DNA of 64,000 nt, taken from contig OX244046.1 of assembly GCA_945861085.1 (NCBI GenBank), positions 3,286,001 through 3,350,000 on the forward strand. The letters run 5' to 3'. The stretch comes from Clostridioides difficile_D. GTDB lineage: Bacteria; Bacillota; Clostridia; Peptostreptococcales; Peptostreptococcaceae. This document shows, in pieces, positions 1 through 9,072 of this stretch (its first letter is position 1; the number at the start of each line of letters is the position of its first letter). The notes beneath the pieces were generated by a model that was not told the origin of the DNA, made no database searches, and saw only the letters and a list, made by a program, of their open reading frames with translations. The position numbers and the translations under genes are program-made.

Positions 1-1121
1 ATTAAACTATAAGATTCAAAATATGATTTTACAAACTCTTCATTTTCTATAGCTTTTTTATATACTTCAATATAACTGTTTCTAATATCCTTCATAATTC
101 CTATCATTAAATCTACAGGATACATTTTTAAAAACTCAATAAATCTATTAATATAGTGGTTTGATTCATATTTATCATTCTTAATATTTAGTTCTAAGTT
201 TTTTAAGATATTCATAGCTGATAGATAAAGTCTTGTATGACTCTCATTTTTTACTCTTTTTATAATAGACTCGTCAATAGATTCTCCTAAAAAAACATCT
301 TCATAGGATATTAATGGCTTAGAATCTGATTCAATAAAGCTTATAAACTCTTCTGCAATAACTTTACCTACATTCCCTTTTATAACATTTAAAAATACTG
401 CTCTAGGAATAGAATTATTTTTTTCCTTATAAACTTTATAAATTTTAGATACTCTTTCATAGCTTCTAGGAGTTGCTCTTACATCATCTTCATTTATTTT
501 ATGCAGATATTCTGGAAAAGTGGAAATAAATTCGATAACTTTTCTTTCAATTCCCTCATCTATTGCCCATTTTAGCCATTGTGTATGGTCACTCTCCATA
601 CTTAACCAAACAAACCTATTTTCTTGAGCTGCATCCATATCTACAACTTGATAATCAAAATCTGAACCATATTTGCTTGATGGATTCATCGCTGCTAAAA
701 TCTTTACATCATCATGCAATTTATATCCATTAATTTCTCTATTTAAAATTAAATTCATAAGTTCTTGCTGTACTGTATGCTCACAACGATTTATCTCATC
801 TATAAATAAAAGAACTATCTTACCTTTAGATATCTCTTCATCAATTTCCCTTAATTTATTATGAACAGCATATACTGTTGTTTTCTTTTCAGTCTTGTAT
901 CCATTAGAATTAACTCCTACATAAGATTCTATAGTAGGAAGACCACCTATTTCACCCTCTTTAAGTAGGTTTCCATCAATAACAACTAAACTCCAATCAT
1001 TTTCTTTGGCAAGCTTATTTGCTAAAGCTGTTTTTCCTATTCCACTTTCACCTACTATTAAAGGTACTTCTCCAGTGGATAATATTAAGTCAACGCTTTT
1101 TAATGTGTCTATAAAATTCAT
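1..1121 (-). CDS. AAA+ ATPase (AAA_5/MoxR-like), C-terminal end outside window
   Basis: Reading frame open from an ATG at 1121 (ribosome site AGGAGAG at 1127-1133) to the window edge, at least 373 codons. The Walker A motif GESGIGKT lies at residues 24-31, a Walker B-like IVLLFIDEINR follows around residue 110, and a sensor-1-like ILAAMNP lies further on. These are features of MoxR/McrB-like AAA_5 ATPases, which remodel or load partner proteins. The gene starts 11 bp after the repeat-protein gene and its ribosome site overlaps that gene's stop, so the two are probably co-translated. MoxR-type ATPases usually act with VWA-domain partners; none is visible because the downstream side is cut off. 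The ATPase call is firm, the biological role unknown. Confidence 0.8.
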   Translation of the reverse strand, partial: MNFIDTLKSVDLILSTGEVPLIVGESGIGKTALANKLAKENDWSLVVIDGNLLKEGEIGGLPTIESYVGVNSNGYKTEKKTTVYAVHNKLREIDEEISKGKIVLLFIDEINRCEHTVQQELMNLILNREINGYKLHDDVKILAAMNPSSKYGSDFDYQVVDMDAAQENRFVWLSMESDHTQWLKWAIDEGIERKVIEFISTFPEYLHKINEDDVRATPRSYERVSKIYKVYKEKNNSIPRAVFLNVIKGNVGKVIAEEFISFIESDSKPLISYEDVFLGESIDESIIKRVKNESHTRLYLSAMNILKNLELNIKNDKYESNHYINRFIEFLKMYPVDLMIGIMKDIRNSYIEVYKKAIENEEFVKSYFESYSL

Positions 1122-1132
1122 TTTTATCTCTC

Positions 1133-1936
1133 CTAAATAATCTTTAATTTCTCATCTACAGCTATTTTTTTTGCTGTCTTACTTCCATATTTATAAATAA
1201 ACATAATTTTATCTATTGGTATATTCTCACTATTTCTATCTATAACACTACAATTTAAAAAATCTCTAATATACTTCTCTTCAACATCTTCTTTTGATAA
1301 TACTTCTTTTAATACTTCCTCCAATTCATCTTTAGATATTTTTTTTATAATGTACTTAATCACTAAAATATTCACTTTTAGAAATTCCAACATTTTATTC
1401 TTATCTAAATCAGTTATAAAGCTAATAGCTGCTTCATTATTTTTTATAGCTATAAGTTCTGCACTATGACTAGGTGACTCTATATACCTCAAGGCATCAT
1501 AACTTATTCTCACTGCCTCCTCTTGTACGCTTTCATAAGGTTGTTTTATAAACTTTATTGAATCGTAATTTTTTCTTACTGCTAACAATTGCAACTCTTC
1601 ACTTGGATTTTTAGCATATTTAATTGCCCATCCTGCTTGATTTATAGCCATCTCAATAACTCTATCAGTTGGGTTTTTGATATAATCCAGTATACTCCAT
1701 CCCTCACTTACTGCTTTTATCATCATATCTTCTGTTGGATTATCAATAAATTTGATTGCTCTAATATTGTTATCTATTGCTAATTCTTGCATCTCTCTAG
1801 TTGGATTATCTATATATTCTAGTACAAGCCCATTTTCTTTAATAGCTAATAATTTCATTTCATCAGTTGGATTATCTATAGTAGCTATAATATTGGGATT
1901 ATTTTTTATCATTTCAATAACTCTTGATTTTTCCAT
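1133..1936 (-). CDS. Protein of eight 22-residue helical repeats, unknown function
   Basis: 267 residues. From about residue 19 the protein is a near-perfect tandem array with 22-residue periodicity. Each unit begins I-D/K-N-P-T/S-x-E, continues with an amphipathic helix of type LAI-x-x-N, and ends in an aromatic such as LEY, IKF or LDY. I count eight units to about residue 194, the last ones degenerate. The shape recalls DUF4116-like or other short alpha-solenoid repeats, which are protein-binding scaffolds. The C-terminal 70 residues are lysine/glutamate-rich and not repeated. There is no signal peptide or membrane segment. The AAA+ ATPase follows directly, so this could be its adaptor or substrate-recognition partner; that is inference from gene order only. 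Confidence 0.75.
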   Translation of the reverse strand: MEKSRVIEMIKNNPNIIATIDNPTDEMKLLAIKENGLVLEYIDNPTREMQELAIDNNIRAIKFIDNPTEDMMIKAVSEGWSILDYIKNPTDRVIEMAINQAGWAIKYAKNPSEELQLLAVRKNYDSIKFIKQPYESVQEEAVRISYDALRYIESPSHSAELIAIKNNEAAISFITDLDKNKMLEFLKVNILVIKYIIKKISKDELEEVLKEVLSKEDVEEKYIRDFLNCSVIDRNSENIPIDKIMFIYKYGSKTAKKIAVDEKLKII

Positions 1937-2179
1937 AATGTGCCTTTCTTTCTATAATTATTTTTATATCTATATTAATTATAATAATCTATTCCTATTT
2001 ATATAATTGTTTCTTATTATAATTAATATACTTTTTAAGCAAATTTAAACAGAATAATTATACCAATATATAAAAAAATTTCTAGAAACTAATAAAATTA
2101 AGTTATAAGTATAAATATATTTCTATTATTTATAAAATTAGATTAAAATACAATGCTAATATTAATAATAAAAAATAGG

Positions 2180-2289
2180 CTGTCTCAAAATAAAGATAAG
2201 CTTATTTTTTATGGTCGAAATTATGAAAATACATTTCATTTCATACAAAAAAAGTGCCTCATGAACTAAAAAGTTCATTTTGAGACACC
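2180..2289 (+). repeat. Copy 1 of a ~112-bp dispersed repeat with GTGTCTCAAAAT inverted ends
   Basis: Begins with TGTCTCAAAATAAAGATAAG and ends with GTTCATTTTGAGACAC, so the outer ends are inverted repeats. The right half contains a long hairpin, GTGCCTCATGAAC paired with GTTCATTTTGAGACAC around a TAAAAA loop. It matches the elements at 28608-28720 (same orientation) and 47268-47381 (opposite orientation). Here it lies just past the 3' end of proline iminopeptidase and probably acts as its terminator. There is no coding capacity, so it is MITE-like if it is mobile. Confidence 0.8.
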
Positions 2290-2316
2290 CACTTTCTATA
2301 TAATTTTATATAATTT

Positions 2317-3198
2317 TTAATCGTTCGCATCTAACCACTCAGTTAGGACTTTTATATATTTATCATTTTCTTCAACGAATGGCATATGTCTTGAATACTC
2401 AAATAACTCCCACTTACTATTAGGAATTCTATCGTACATAGTTTTTGCAATATATGGTGAACATAAATCTATTGCTCCACTAGTTACTAGACAAGGCTCT
2501 TTTATTTCATGTAATCTATCTGTAAATTCATATCCAGAAAGAGTTCCTGTAGGAGAAAATTCATTTTGTCCCCATCCTACAATATATGCTTCAGAACCTG
2601 ATTTTTTAGGTCTTCTTAGGCACTCTGGAGAATCTTCTGTTACTTCACCTGCACAATACATTTCCATAAATCTTTCTAATGCCTCATTATATTCTTTACT
2701 AGAGTAGTCTCCAGTATTTACTGCATCAAGCAATGCTTTTTGGTCAGCTTCACTCATATATGATATTCTTCTTTTTTGTTCTTTCTCCCAAAGCTTTGCA
2801 GAAGAAAGAGTAGATGAAAGGATGTAAGACTTAATACCTTTTGGCTTATATTCAATAGCATACCAAATAGCCTGCATGCCTCCCCAAGATTGACCTAATA
2901 GATGAATTTCTTCAAGTCCTAGATGCTTTCTCAGTTCAATAAGCTCCTCTATCCAAGTGTCAGCATTAAATAGCTCAGGATTCCCTTCTACAAATGAATT
3001 TCCACAACCAATTTGGTCATACATTATTACCTGTCTACCACTTTCGGCTACCTTGTCCAATACTTCAAAATAGTTGTGTGTAGAACCTGGACCTCCGTGA
3101 AGTAATACCAATGGTTTCTTCCCTTCTGTATTTTCTCCTACTATACGGTAATAGGTTTTAAAACCTTTAAAAGGCATATATCCTTCAGTAATTTTCAT
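2317..3198 (-). CDS. pip: Proline iminopeptidase (alpha/beta hydrolase)
   Basis: 293 residues from the ATG at 3198, preceded by GGAGGAGAT; an in-frame start at 3243 has no ribosome site and is rejected. The alpha/beta hydrolase fold is shown by the oxyanion segment LLHGGPGS, the nucleophile elbow GQSWGG, a late SGAIDLCSP carrying the likely catalytic aspartate, and the C-terminal SRHMPF histidine. HGGPGS together with GQSWGG is the signature of the prolyl aminopeptidase/tricorn F1 group (S33), which removes N-terminal proline or other residues from peptides in the cytosol. Length fits the family. The gene stands alone, with a repeat-derived terminator behind it. Substrate specificity could be wider than proline. 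Confidence 0.85.
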   Translation of the reverse strand: MKITEGYMPFKGFKTYYRIVGENTEGKKPLVLLHGGPGSTHNYFEVLDKVAESGRQVIMYDQIGCGNSFVEGNPELFNADTWIEELIELRKHLGLEEIHLLGQSWGGMQAIWYAIEYKPKGIKSYILSSTLSSAKLWEKEQKRRISYMSEADQKALLDAVNTGDYSSKEYNEALERFMEMYCAGEVTEDSPECLRRPKKSGSEAYIVGWGQNEFSPTGTLSGYEFTDRLHEIKEPCLVTSGAIDLCSPYIAKTMYDRIPNSKWELFEYSRHMPFVEENDKYIKVLTEWLDAND

Positions 3199-3661
3199 GT
3201 TTATCTCCTCCAATTTTCTATTGTGAACAGTAATTAAGTTCATTAATAAAACTATTTAAAACTTCTTATACATATTTAATTATGTATTTTAATCTTTATA
3301 CCTACTTTTATAAATAGTATAACATAAAAGTTAAAAATCTCTATACTAAACCAATTATAAAATCATATTAACTATATAATTTTATTTTTTTAATAATAGT
3401 ATATATATCTTTGATTATTTTTATTTGATACCTTAATATTAATCTTAAATTTTCTTTCTATAATAAACTATTTCTATTTTATAGGCTTATGTCAGTTTCT
3501 AAATTTAAAATTTTTAAAAAAATTTCATAAAATAAAAATATATTGATTGTATTCAAATAAATAGGGCAATAAAATAATTAAGTATAGTTAATTGTCTTTT
3601 AAGCAATATTAGTTTTATGTTAAAATTGTCTTTATTATATTGATTTACAGGAGGTTTGAAT
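3199..3661. other. AT-rich intergenic region between divergent genes
   Basis: About 460 bp holding the promoters of pip (minus) and the ArAE-like gene (plus). No convincing ORF, RNA gene or large repeat is seen. The only clear signal is the AGGAGG ribosome site at 3649-3654. Confidence 0.5.
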
Positions 3662-4636
3662 TTGAATAATATTAATTCACTTAAAGTAATAAAATTATCT
3701 CTTGGATGTTCTCTTGCTATATTTATTGCTTGGCTATTAAAATTAGAATACTCAATGGTTGCTGGAGTTATAGTACTACTCACAGTAAAAGACACTAAAA
3801 GAGAAACTCTTAAAGGCTCTATTGGAAAGATTTATGGTTTTCTTTTATGTACTATTTTTTCATATTTATGTTTTAATATTTTAGGATATAATTTGACTTC
3901 ATTTTCAATATTTATATTTATAATTATACCACTTTGTTTTTTATTAAATATTCAAGATGTTATTGCTATGTGTGTAGTCATAGCATCCCATTACTTTCTT
4001 CAAGGAGAAACATCTATTAAGTGGATTTTAAACGAAGCTGGAATATTTGCAGTAGGGACTGGAATAGGTGTCATAATAAATATGTATATTCCAACAAATA
4101 TACATAAAATCTATGAGGTTCAAAAAAAGTTACAGAAAGAAGTGAGCATTGTACTTATAGACATTGCAGATATTATTGTAAATCCAAAAAAAGAAAATGG
4201 ATATAGTAGAGATTTATATACATTAAATTCACTTATTGACAGCAGTATTTCTGAAACTTACGATAATATTAATAATACTTTATTAAGTGATACCAGATTC
4301 TTCTTAGAACATATGAATATCATAAAAAGCCAACGTGATATCTTAGAAAATTTGTATAGTTATGTATCTCAACTAAATTCTACACCACCACAAGCTCATA
4401 TTCTATCTGCTTTCATACATAAGATAGGTTATACTGAATTTGAAGCTGAAACAGGAAATCTTCTTCTTGAAGAATTGAAGAGATTAATGCTTAGTATGCA
4501 AAACCAACCTCTACCTGTTGACAGAACAGAATTTGAAAATAGGGCTATTTTATTTTTTTGCTTAACTGAATTAAAACAGTTTCTAATTAACCGTAAACGT
4601 GCCCAAGTTCTTAGAGATAATAATTTTTTTAAATAA
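3662..4636 (+). CDS. ArAE/FUSC-type aromatic acid exporter family membrane protein
   Basis: About 324 residues. AGGAGG at 3649-3654 lies one base from a TTG at 3656 but seven bases from the TTG at 3662, so 3662 is the preferred start. The N-terminal half contains about four to six hydrophobic helices (LSLGCSLAIFIAWLL, MVAGVIVLLTV, then LLCTIFSYLCF onward), with the motif TVKDTKRETLKGSIGKIYG typical of the DUF939/ArAE_1 group. The C-terminal 170 residues are soluble and helical. Members are thought to export aromatic acids or related metabolites, but most are untested. Transcribed alone, with a terminator immediately after it. Confidence 0.65.
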   Translation: MNNINSLKVIKLSLGCSLAIFIAWLLKLEYSMVAGVIVLLTVKDTKRETLKGSIGKIYGFLLCTIFSYLCFNILGYNLTSFSIFIFIIIPLCFLLNIQDVIAMCVVIASHYFLQGETSIKWILNEAGIFAVGTGIGVIINMYIPTNIHKIYEVQKKLQKEVSIVLIDIADIIVNPKKENGYSRDLYTLNSLIDSSISETYDNINNTLLSDTRFFLEHMNIIKSQRDILENLYSYVSQLNSTPPQAHILSAFIHKIGYTEFEAETGNLLLEELKRLMLSMQNQPLPVDRTEFENRAILFFCLTELKQFLINRKRAQVLRDNNFFK

Positions 4637-4665
4637 AAAACCTAATATAATCATTAGGTTTTTAT
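4636..4665 (+). terminator. Rho-independent terminator
   Basis: AAAAACCTAAT pairs with ATTAGGTTTTT around a six-base loop, right at the stop codon of the ArAE-like gene. Confidence 0.8.
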
Positions 4666-5319
4666 TGTATTGTATTATTATTGTTGAACAATTTAATATT
4701 TTATACATCTCAATATTTCTGAAATATTGCATGAATTAGTTTTATTATTAGATATTGAAATTTTCTTACTTTGATATTTATAAGCTTATAACGATTCATA
4801 AAATATTGATATAATATAACAGTTTATTATCTAATTTTTTTTGAGTTATTAGTACTAGTAGATTCTATTATATATCTTTATGTTGTTGCTATTTGTTTAA
4901 GTATATATTCTATTGTCTCATCTTTCATCTATATCCTACCAATACTATTACAAACTTTACTATATTTTAATTATATTATAAATATTCTTCATTTAATTAT
5001 ATAATATTAGTTTTTGATAATAATACTATCAAATTCTGTTATTAAAAAATACTTTTTTTAGTCTAAAATACACTTATAAGTAAATATTCAAATTTTAGTA
5101 GGAATTTTATATAAATGCTGTACATAAGTGATTTAAAATGAAACTCTTTAAAAAGTTTGAAAATGAATATAAAAAATGTCATGATGAATTATAGTCTGAA
5201 ATGATAGACATAATTCATAAATATGGAAGTAGTAATTATTTTATATTCTTAAATGAAGAAACTAATTGTTTATATGTAAGTATTTTCATTTTTAATATTG
5301 TTATAACCTTTATAATAAC
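4666..5319. other. Long AT-rich gap with a possible gene remnant
   Basis: About 650 bp without a full gene. From 5138 an ATG opens MKLFKKFENEYKKCHDEL, then a TAG, after which the same frame continues as SEMIDIIHKYGSSNYFIF and so on to about 5320. This looks like a small or decayed coding region, but there is no good ribosome site and I do not recognise it. Nothing else is seen. Confidence 0.3.
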
Positions 5320-6339
5320 CTAATTATCTATGCTTAAATAATCTGATATATCATAAAAATATATATTAAAAATTGTATATGAACCATTTTCTGAACATAC
5401 CTCAATATCATGACCTAAATTCTCTATCATTTTCTTTACAAAATATAGCCCCATTCCAGTAGACTTATACAATTGATTTCTTCCATTTTTCCCTGTAAAT
5501 CCCTTATCAAAAACTCTAGATATATCTTCTTCATTTATACCTATACCAAAATCTTTTATAGATAATATCACTCCATTTTCTAACTTTTTTGAATCAAATT
5601 CAATCTTACCAACTTCCTTTGAATACTTTATAGCATTATTAATAATTTGGTCTAAAATATATGACATACATTTAGAATCTGTATAAACATCATTTTCTAA
5701 TTCATTCAAACTGACTTCGACATTATTTTTTATAAGCAAAAATGAATTATTTTTTATAGACATTTTTACCAATCTTTCTAAATTAAATTTATTTATAAAT
5801 ACATCTTCAAACATAGTATTACTTCTACTGCTATATAATATAGAGTTTACTAAAAAATTTATTTTTGCAACCTGATTCTTAATATCTAGACTATCTTCTG
5901 CACTACTTAACCTATCCGTCATTATACTTAAAGAAGATATTGGAATTTTTATTTCATGAACCCACTTAGCTATGTACTCGTCTAATTCTTTCAAGGATTG
6001 TTTATAAATTTCTATGTCACTATTATTTTTTATTTTTAAATTTTCTATAATATCTTTTATTAGATTTTCTTCAAAAGATTGTCCATCAATTAAATAACTG
6101 TCTATTTCACCACTATTTTCTATACAATTATATAAATTTTTATAACTATTTCTAAAACTTATATAATCTATAACAAAAAATACCATTACTATAAACAGCA
6201 CTAAAAAGTCTAAGTATATTAACTCTGAATATCTATTTTTAAAAATATCTATCGCAAATAAGTAGATATTTATTATACTAACTATAACTAAAGGTAGAGC
6301 AATATACTTAGACCTACCTTTTAAATATTTTACTAGCAT
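5320..6339 (-). CDS. Sensor histidine kinase, BceS-like intramembrane-sensing type
   Basis: 339 residues. Two N-terminal transmembrane helices (about residues 14-30 and 42-60) are joined by only a few extracellular residues, the hallmark of intramembrane-sensing kinases. The H-box is AKWVHEIKIPISSL with phospho-acceptor His, followed by IINNAIKYS (N-box), DFGIGINEED (G1) and GMGLYFVKKM (G2). These kinases do not bind peptide antibiotics themselves; they read the activity of a partner BceAB-type transporter. The gene overlaps the response regulator by 7 bp and lies downstream of the ABC genes. The ligand is probably a cell-wall-active peptide such as bacitracin or a lantibiotic, but the exact one cannot be read from sequence. 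Confidence 0.85.
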   Translation of the reverse strand: MLVKYLKGRSKYIALPLVIVSIINIYLFAIDIFKNRYSELIYLDFLVLFIVMVFFVIDYISFRNSYKNLYNCIENSGEIDSYLIDGQSFEENLIKDIIENLKIKNNSDIEIYKQSLKELDEYIAKWVHEIKIPISSLSIMTDRLSSAEDSLDIKNQVAKINFLVNSILYSSRSNTMFEDVFINKFNLERLVKMSIKNNSFLLIKNNVEVSLNELENDVYTDSKCMSYILDQIINNAIKYSKEVGKIEFDSKKLENGVILSIKDFGIGINEEDISRVFDKGFTGKNGRNQLYKSTGMGLYFVKKMIENLGHDIEVCSENGSYTIFNIYFYDISDYLSIDN

Positions 6340-7013
6340 TGTATTATATATCCTATACCCTTCTTAGTTTTTATAAAATCATCAAAACCTAGCTCTTTAA
6401 TTTTACTTCTCAATCTATTCATATTTACAGTAAGTGCATTATCTGTCACAAACTCATCATTATCCCATAGAGTCATCATAAGACTTTCCCTTGATACAAC
6501 CCTATTCTTATTTTTTAATAATAATGTTAAAATTTTTATTTCATTTTTAGTCAACTCTATACTTTTATCATTATACTTATGTTTTATAATTCCTTTTCCT
6601 ACATCAAACATCAAATCTTCACAATACATAACACTGTTAGAGTCACTATAATTGTAAACTCTTCTTATTATACCATTTATTTTGGTAACCAATATATCTA
6701 TAGAAAATGGTTTGGTAATATAATCATCTGCTCCATTATTTATGCCCATTATTAAATCCATATCAGAATCTCTTGATGATAAAAATATTAATGGCACATT
6801 TGAAATAGCTCTTATTTTTTCACACCAGTAAAACCCATTATACAGTGGTAAATTTACATCTAAAAGTACCACATCTGGTTTTTTATCCATAAATTCATCT
6901 AAGACTACCTCAAAATTATCAATTAATTCTACTTTAAATCCCCATCTCTCAAGTGCTAATGCAATCTCTTTTGACAAATCAATATCATCTTCTACTAATA
7001 AAATTCTATACAT
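6333..7013 (-). CDS. OmpR/BceR-family response regulator
   Basis: 226 residues from the ATG at 7013, which has GGAG about nine bases upstream; the in-frame ATG at 7028 has AGGA only two bases away and is unlikely. The receiver domain begins YRILLVEDD and has VVLLDVNLP with the phospho-acceptor Asp, then the conserved Ser in FLSSRD and the Lys in ITKPF. The C-terminal winged helix ends NALTVNMNRLRSKIKELG. It is the partner of the overlapping kinase and should bind the BceR box upstream of the ABC transporter genes at 9924-9937. Confidence 0.88.
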   Translation of the reverse strand: MYRILLVEDDIDLSKEIALALERWGFKVELIDNFEVVLDEFMDKKPDVVLLDVNLPLYNGFYWCEKIRAISNVPLIFLSSRDSDMDLIMGINNGADDYITKPFSIDILVTKINGIIRRVYNYSDSNSVMYCEDLMFDVGKGIIKHKYNDKSIELTKNEIKILTLLLKNKNRVVSRESLMMTLWDNDEFVTDNALTVNMNRLRSKIKELGFDDFIKTKKGIGYIIQC

Positions 7014-7114
7014 TTGTATATTCTCCATTATCCTAATATTTCACTATTCTATGAATTATTAATATCATAACATATTTTATATAAATTTATTACCCAAATT
7101 GTCTAGTTAATCAA

Positions 7115-7146
7115 CAAAGAGACTCTTATTATAAGAATCTCCTTTG
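7115..7146. terminator. Imperfect hairpin between ABC permease and response regulator genes
   Basis: CAAAGAGACTCTTAT pairs imperfectly with ATAAGAATCTCCTTTG. There is no clear T-run on the minus strand, so it may only attenuate read-through from the transporter genes into the regulator genes, or protect the upstream transcript end. Confidence 0.4.
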
Positions 7147-7164
7147 TCTTTACTAATCTATTAA

Positions 7165-9072
7165 CTAATTTTTATATACTACACTCTTAAACTTACTAAT
7201 AGATACTGCTCCATATATTATGAATATTATCAAGCATATTACTAAACTTAGTATATATATACCAAATAAATTGGTCATCAATAAATCTCCTGCTAATCTC
7301 AATGCAAAATAACTAGATATAGTTGCACTTAACATTGGTAAGGTATAAAATATAACTACTTCTTTAAGTATCGCTCTATTTATATCTTGTTCTGTAGTAC
7401 CTATTTTTAATAAAATCTTGTATTTGTCTTTATCTTCATATGCATCACTATATATTTTCATATATATTATACTTCCAGCTACAATTGCAAATACTAAGAA
7501 TAAAAACACAAGCACTACATATGCAAACTTCATCCATTGACTCTCACTTTGACCTTTATATCCATTCTGAACATATCCATTTTTTAAACTTAAATTCTTT
7601 TCAATATTGTTGAACATTACTTGGCTATTTTCTTCTTGAAATACCTTTGCACCATAAAAATATACTTGTTGACCCTTATCTCTTAATTTGAAATATGTAT
7701 CATCATTTACCACTATAATACTTTGACTAAGCCCTGTACCTAATACTGGAACTTTTACTTCTCCCTTTGAAATATTATATAACTGTCCATCAAGTTTTAT
7801 ATTGGCTTCTTTTGTAGCTATTGATGCTATTGTTTGAGGATTTTTTAACTCTATTACACTATTTCCTCTAACTAATTTATCACCATACTCTTTTAATTCT
7901 TCAGCATTGCCATTTACTTTAAGGATATTATAAAAATCACTATATTTCATTATAGTATCTGTTGTATCATAAGTTTCTTTGGCATCTGTGTTCTTTAAAA
8001 TTGTTAGTTCTGGATTTATTGAGTACTTTATCTTATTAGTATCTTTTATTATATTCTCTATTTGTCTCTTATTCACTTCGTCTTTATCCATCGAAACTAT
8101 ACTAACAGTGTATACATTTCTTTGCTCTTGGGCATTCTGATGTATATGCTTCATTGCAACTGAAGCCCCAAGAGTTGATATTGTAGTAGTTATAATTATA
8201 GCTATTATAGCATAAGTTTTATAGTTTTTATTTAGCCTGTAGTTTATATTGTTTATTGCAATTATATTATTTCCCTTAAATAATATTTTTTTATGTTTTA
8301 TTATCATATCAAATATAACAGGCATAACTGATTTAAATAGACCATAAGTACCTATTATTATTATACCTATAACAGGTAGTACACTAGTTATATTTCCAGT
8401 TCTTATATTTGTAGAAAGATAATAGCCATATCCTATTACTATAATTGATACTATAGCTAATATATATATACCTATTCCTACCTTTGGTATTTTTTCTTGC
8501 TTTTTAGATGTATTAATTAAATTTATTACACTACTTCTACATATTGTTATAAAACCTTTTACAGCCATTATTATAAATATAGAAATAAATATTAAAATAG
8601 CATACAGTATAGCTTCTATGCTAAGCCCATTAGATACCTTTATATCAAATCCAGATAACTTTATTATCACTACTTGAAAAAATCTGGATGTTATTATCCC
8701 TATAATTATTCCTGTTATACAAGAACTTATTCCTATAAGCATATTTTCTACAAAATATATTTTCCCTATAGTATATAAATCCAAACCCATAAAGGACAAT
8801 ATTCCAATTTCTTTAGACCTATTCTTAAAAAATATATTTGTTGCATACCATATAAAGAAAAATAAAAACACTGATAGTATCATTATGACAGCCACTAACA
8901 CTGATAGTGTAAATTTTTTATTTTCCTCTTGTAATACATTTATAGCATCACCATATCTTAATAATTCAAAATTAGTTAGTACAACTACTGAAAAAACCAT
9001 AGATATAAAAAATGCTAGATATGTTCTTATGTTACTCTTAAAGTTATTATAAGCAATTCCAAGTATACTCAC
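7165..9072 (-). CDS. BceB-like ABC transporter permease (FtsX family)
   Basis: 635 residues with a GTG start at 9072 directly abutting the ATPase stop codon; the ribosome site GGAGGTGA lies inside the ATPase gene. About ten transmembrane helices are present in the BceB arrangement: one helix, an FtsX domain, then a large extracellular domain from about residue 305 to 520 before the last three helices. That domain is the substrate-recognition and signalling part in this family. The protein moves or frees peptide antibiotics from their lipid target and passes the signal to the two-component system. Length matches BceB/VraG-type permeases. Confidence 0.88.
   Translation of the reverse strand: MSILGIAYNNFKSNIRTYLAFFISMVFSVVVLTNFELLRYGDAINVLQEENKKFTLSVLVAVIMILSVFLFFFIWYATNIFFKNRSKEIGILSFMGLDLYTIGKIYFVENMLIGISSCITGIIIGIITSRFFQVVIIKLSGFDIKVSNGLSIEAILYAILIFISIFIIMAVKGFITICRSSVINLINTSKKQEKIPKVGIGIYILAIVSIIVIGYGYYLSTNIRTGNITSVLPVIGIIIIGTYGLFKSVMPVIFDMIIKHKKILFKGNNIIAINNINYRLNKNYKTYAIIAIIITTTISTLGASVAMKHIHQNAQEQRNVYTVSIVSMDKDEVNKRQIENIIKDTNKIKYSINPELTILKNTDAKETYDTTDTIMKYSDFYNILKVNGNAEELKEYGDKLVRGNSVIELKNPQTIASIATKEANIKLDGQLYNISKGEVKVPVLGTGLSQSIIVVNDDTYFKLRDKGQQVYFYGAKVFQEENSQVMFNNIEKNLSLKNGYVQNGYKGQSESQWMKFAYVVLVFLFLVFAIVAGSIIYMKIYSDAYEDKDKYKILLKIGTTEQDINRAILKEVVIFYTLPMLSATISSYFALRLAGDLLMTNLFGIYILSLVICLIIFIIYGAVSISKFKSVVYKN

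Noticed and set aside
673..864. Short plus-strand ORF inside the AAA+ ATPase gene
   Set aside because: It is the antisense of well-conserved ATPase coding sequence (Walker B region) and has no ribosome site.
1589..2006. Two plus-strand ORFs opposite the repeat protein
   Set aside because: They mirror the regular 22-residue repeats in antisense; composition explains the open frames.
3553..3795. 80-residue minus-strand ORF at the start of the ArAE-like gene
   Set aside because: Overlaps a clear membrane protein gene with a strong ribosome site; no start signal of its own.
5138..5322. Possible small gene with an in-frame TAG
   Set aside because: No ribosome site and no recognisable family; kept only as a possible remnant in the gap description.
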